In this document: one piece after another, positions 61,472 to 64,000 of the stretch
Numbering within the stretch: the stretch's first letter is position 1
Layout: each line of letters starts with the position of its first letter
Assembly: GCA_024692685.1 (NCBI GenBank)
Contig: JAILMJ010000044.1
Coordinates: 1-64,000, forward strand
Direction: 5' to 3'
Length of the DNA: 64,000 nucleotides
Origin: Clostridia bacterium
GTDB lineage: Bacteria; Bacillota; Clostridia; Oscillospirales; Acutalibacteraceae
The notes under the pieces: model-generated
Database searches by the model: none
Seen by the model: only the letters and a program-made list of their open reading frames with translations
Told to the model about the DNA's origin: nothing
Position numbers and translations under genes: made by a program

Positions 61472-64000
61472 TGTACGAAAAAGTTTCATCAAATCTTGAC
61501 TTTGTTGAGAGAGAAAAATCCGTTCTGAATTTCTGGAATGAAAGGAACATCTTTGAAAAGAGCCTGAAACTCAGAGACGGTTGCCCGACTTACACCTTCT
61601 ATGACGGCCCTCCGACCGCAAACGGCAAGCCGCACATAGGTCACGTTCTGACAAGGGTAATCAAGGATATGATACCCAGATACCGCACAATGAAAGGCTA
61701 TTATGTCCCCCGTAAAGCCGGCTGGGATACTCACGGTCTCCCCGTTGAACTCGAGGTCGAGAAGATTCTCGGCATCAACGGCAAAGAGCAGATTGAGAAA
61801 TACGGTCTTGAGCCGTTTATCAAGCTCTGCAAAGAGAGCGTATGGAAATACAAGGGTATGTGGGAAGACTTTTCCGGCACGGTCGGCTTCTGGGCCGATA
61901 TGGAAAATCCCTATGTCACTTATCACAATGACTATATCGAATCCGAATGGTGGTCCCTCAAAGAGATATGGAAAAAAGGCCTGCTCTATAAGGGATTCAA
62001 AATCGTTCCTTACTGCCCCCGTTGCGGCACACCTCTTTCATCTCACGAAGTTGCCCAGGGTTACAAAACTCTCAAAGAACGTACTGCCGTTGTCAGATTC
62101 AAGGCAAAGGATGAGGATGTTTATTTTCTTGTATGGACCACTACACCCTGGACTCTTGCCTCCAACATTGCTCTTTGCGTAAATCCTGATGAAACCTATG
62201 CCAAAGTCAAAGCGGCAGACGGCTTCACCTACATTCTTGCGGTTGCCCTGCTTGATTCAGTTCTCGGAAATATTGAGAGAGAAGAGGGCAAGCCCGCCTA
62301 CGAAATCATTGAAAAATATACAGGCAAACAACTCGAATACAAAGAGTACGAACCTCTTTATCAGTGCGCAAAGGACTCCGCAGACAAGCAGAATAAAAAA
62401 GCTTTCTTCGTTTATTGTGATGACTATGTAACAATGTCCGACGGTACCGGAATAGTTCATATCGCACCCGCCTTCGGTGAAGACGACGCGAGAGTCGGCA
62501 GAAAATATGACGCCCCGTTTGTTCAGATGGTTGACGAGCACGGTGTTATGAAAGCCGAAACCCCATTTGCGGGTATGAGATGCAAGCCGAAGCCCGAAGA
62601 GGTTGAGGCCGGCGCGGTCAGCTGCGATCCCGAAGTTCTCAAAGAACTTGCAGGCAGAAACCTTCTCTTCTCAACCCCAAAAGTTGAGCATGAATACCCC
62701 CATTGCTGGCGTTGCGACACCCCCCTCATCTATTACGCAAGAGAGTCCTGGTTTATCAAGATGACCGCTGTTCGCGACAATCTTGTTAAAAACAACAACA
62801 CAGTCAACTGGATACCCGAAAGCATAGGCAAGGGCAGATTCGGCGATTGGCTTGAAAATATTCAGGACTGGGGCATCAGCCGCAACCGTTACTGGGGCAC
62901 ACCGCTTAATATCTGGGAATGCGAATGCGGTCACAGACACGCAATCGGCTCCGTTGCCGAGCTTAAGGAATTAAGCGACAACTGTCCGGATGACATCGAA
63001 CTGCACAGACCGTTCATAGACGAAGTAACAATCAGATGCGAAAAGTGCGGCAAACAGATGAAGAGGGTACCCGAGGTTATTGACTGCTGGTACGACTCAG
63101 GCTCAATGCCCTTTGCCCAGCACCACTATCCGTTTGAGAATCAGGATCTTTTCAAGGAGCAGTTCCCCGCCCAGTTCATATCGGAAGCGGTTGACCAAAC
63201 AAGAGGATGGTTCTATTCTCTTATGGCAATTTCCACACTGCTGTTTGATAAATCCCCTTATGAAAACGTTATTGTTCTGGGCCTTGTCCAGGATGAGAAC
63301 GGTCAGAAGATGTCCAAATCAAAGGGCAACGCCGTTGACCCGTTTGACGCGCTTAAGAATCTCGGCGCAGACGCAATACGCTGGTATTTTTACACGAATT
63401 CCGCGCCCTGGCTGCCTAACCGTTTCCACGATAAAGCGGTTGTTGAGGGTCAGCGCAAATTTATGGGCACTCTGTGGAACACCTACGCATTTTACATTAT
63501 GTATGCTGAGATTGATAAATTCGATCCGACAAAGCATACTCTCAATATTTCTCAGCTTACCGTTCTTGACAGATGGCTGCTTTCAAGGCTGAACACCCTT
63601 ATTGATACCGTTGACGGCTATCTTAACAGCTATTCCATACCTGAAGCTGCAAGAGCGTTGCAGACATTTGTCGATGAGCTGAGCAACTGGTATGTCCGCT
63701 GCAACAGAGAAAGATTCTGGAAACAGAACAGTGATGATGACAAGATTAACGCATATATGACCCTCTACACCGCTCTGCTTACAGTCATTAAACTTGCCGC
63801 TCCGATGATACCATTTATGACAGATGACATTTACCGCAATCTTGTCTGCTCAGTTGATAAAGACGCTCCCGAAAGCGTCCATCTCTGCGATTACCCGGTT
63901 GCTGACAAGAGCATTGTTGACAGGGAACTTGAGGCATATATGGACGAGGTGCTGAATGTCGTTACACTCGGAAGAGCCGCGAGAAACAGCGCGAACATAA
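61471..64000 (+). CDS. ileS: isoleucyl-tRNA synthetase, type 2 (IleS2), 3' end beyond window
   Basis: 843 codons are present with no stop; the full protein should be near 1040 residues. HIGH motif PHIGH (54-58), GWDTHGLPVE near 84-93, the CP1 editing domain with TTPWTLASN, WYDSGSMPF, and KMSKS at 613-617. GWDTHGLPVE and the overall length mark the eukaryote-like type 2 enzyme, a class often less sensitive to mupirocin, rather than IleS1 (GWDCHGLPIE). GGAGG lies 11 bases before the ATG. Frame and family are certain; the C-terminal zinc region is unseen. Confidence 0.97.
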   Translation, partial: MYEKVSSNLDFVEREKSVLNFWNERNIFEKSLKLRDGCPTYTFYDGPPTANGKPHIGHVLTRVIKDMIPRYRTMKGYYVPRKAGWDTHGLPVELEVEKILGINGKEQIEKYGLEPFIKLCKESVWKYKGMWEDFSGTVGFWADMENPYVTYHNDYIESEWWSLKEIWKKGLLYKGFKIVPYCPRCGTPLSSHEVAQGYKTLKERTAVVRFKAKDEDVYFLVWTTTPWTLASNIALCVNPDETYAKVKAADGFTYILAVALLDSVLGNIEREEGKPAYEIIEKYTGKQLEYKEYEPLYQCAKDSADKQNKKAFFVYCDDYVTMSDGTGIVHIAPAFGEDDARVGRKYDAPFVQMVDEHGVMKAETPFAGMRCKPKPEEVEAGAVSCDPEVLKELAGRNLLFSTPKVEHEYPHCWRCDTPLIYYARESWFIKMTAVRDNLVKNNNTVNWIPESIGKGRFGDWLENIQDWGISRNRYWGTPLNIWECECGHRHAIGSVAELKELSDNCPDDIELHRPFIDEVTIRCEKCGKQMKRVPEVIDCWYDSGSMPFAQHHYPFENQDLFKEQFPAQFISEAVDQTRGWFYSLMAISTLLFDKSPYENVIVLGLVQDENGQKMSKSKGNAVDPFDALKNLGADAIRWYFYTNSAPWLPNRFHDKAVVEGQRKFMGTLWNTYAFYIMYAEIDKFDPTKHTLNISQLTVLDRWLLSRLNTLIDTVDGYLNSYSIPEAARALQTFVDELSNWYVRCNRERFWKQNSDDDKINAYMTLYTALLTVIKLAAPMIPFMTDDIYRNLVCSVDKDAPESVHLCDYPVADKSIVDRELEAYMDEVLNVVTLGRAARNSANI

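Overview
The window reads as a chromosomal segment of an uncultured Clostridia member, most likely Oscillospirales/Ruminococcaceae-like. This rests on Firmicutes-type signals: near-consensus TTGACA-17-TATAAT promoters, strong GGAGG ribosome sites, a Cys T-box leader, a DnaI-type helicase loader beside a DnaD-domain protein, ECF vitamin transporters, DUF4364/DUF5711-type proteins, a ClpE-like chaperone and a TarIJ ribitol pathway. Taxonomy is inference from gene content; no rRNA is present.

Layout. 1-2.8 kb (minus strand): accessory, defence-like edge with a protein cut by the window end, an SMC/OLD-like ATPase, and a WYL regulator broken by one in-frame TAA. 2.8-3.3 kb: initiator tRNA with its promoter and hairpin terminator, plus 78-bp imperfect direct repeats that copy half of that terminator. 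3.7-9.9 kb: rpsT, a tiny Cys-rich membrane protein, acpP, nagA, a compact RACo-like 2Fe-2S/ASKHA protein, greA and lysS. 9.9-18.2 kb: a cell-surface polymer island directly behind lysS, with GT2 enzymes, a TagGH/Wzm-Wzt exporter, TarI/TarJ (CDP-ribitol) and two CDP-polyol phosphotransferases whose ends converge and overlap; the second is cotranscribed with a membrane-anchored parvulin foldase.

20-31.7 kb: glycerate kinase and an M20 peptidase; truB; a membrane protein with a HEYGH motif; a DUF4364 regulator; araD; an ECF S-component; a T-box controlled cysE-cysS operon; and recA-recX-rimO. 31.9-36.9 kb: rpmB, a 0.5-kb gene-free stretch, then a DnaD-domain protein, a DnaI-type loader and Tex. 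36.9-42 kb (minus): a one-TM protein, mfd and a HAD hydrolase.

42.3-59.1 kb (plus): a long head-to-tail housekeeping run without an obvious internal terminator: DUF512 radical SAM protein, der, ruvC-ruvA-ruvB, a methyltransferase, ecfA1-ecfA2-ecfT, truA, a DUF5711-like propeller, cvpA, pgsA, clpE, a TIM-barrel/Gfo-Idh fusion and an SDR. 59.2-64 kb: a C45/choloylglycine-like hydrolase (minus), then a secreted propeller protein translationally coupled to a type-2 ileS that runs off the window.

Most of the window is ordinary core genome. The points most worth a second look are the broken WYL/ATPase edge, the duplicated tRNA-fMet flank, the lysS-linked ribitol-polymer island, the TIM-Gfo/Idh fusion, the HEYGH membrane protein, the CSCC micro-membrane protein and the Gly-Ser-Leu acyl carrier protein. 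I found no CRISPR array, prophage or intact insertion sequence.
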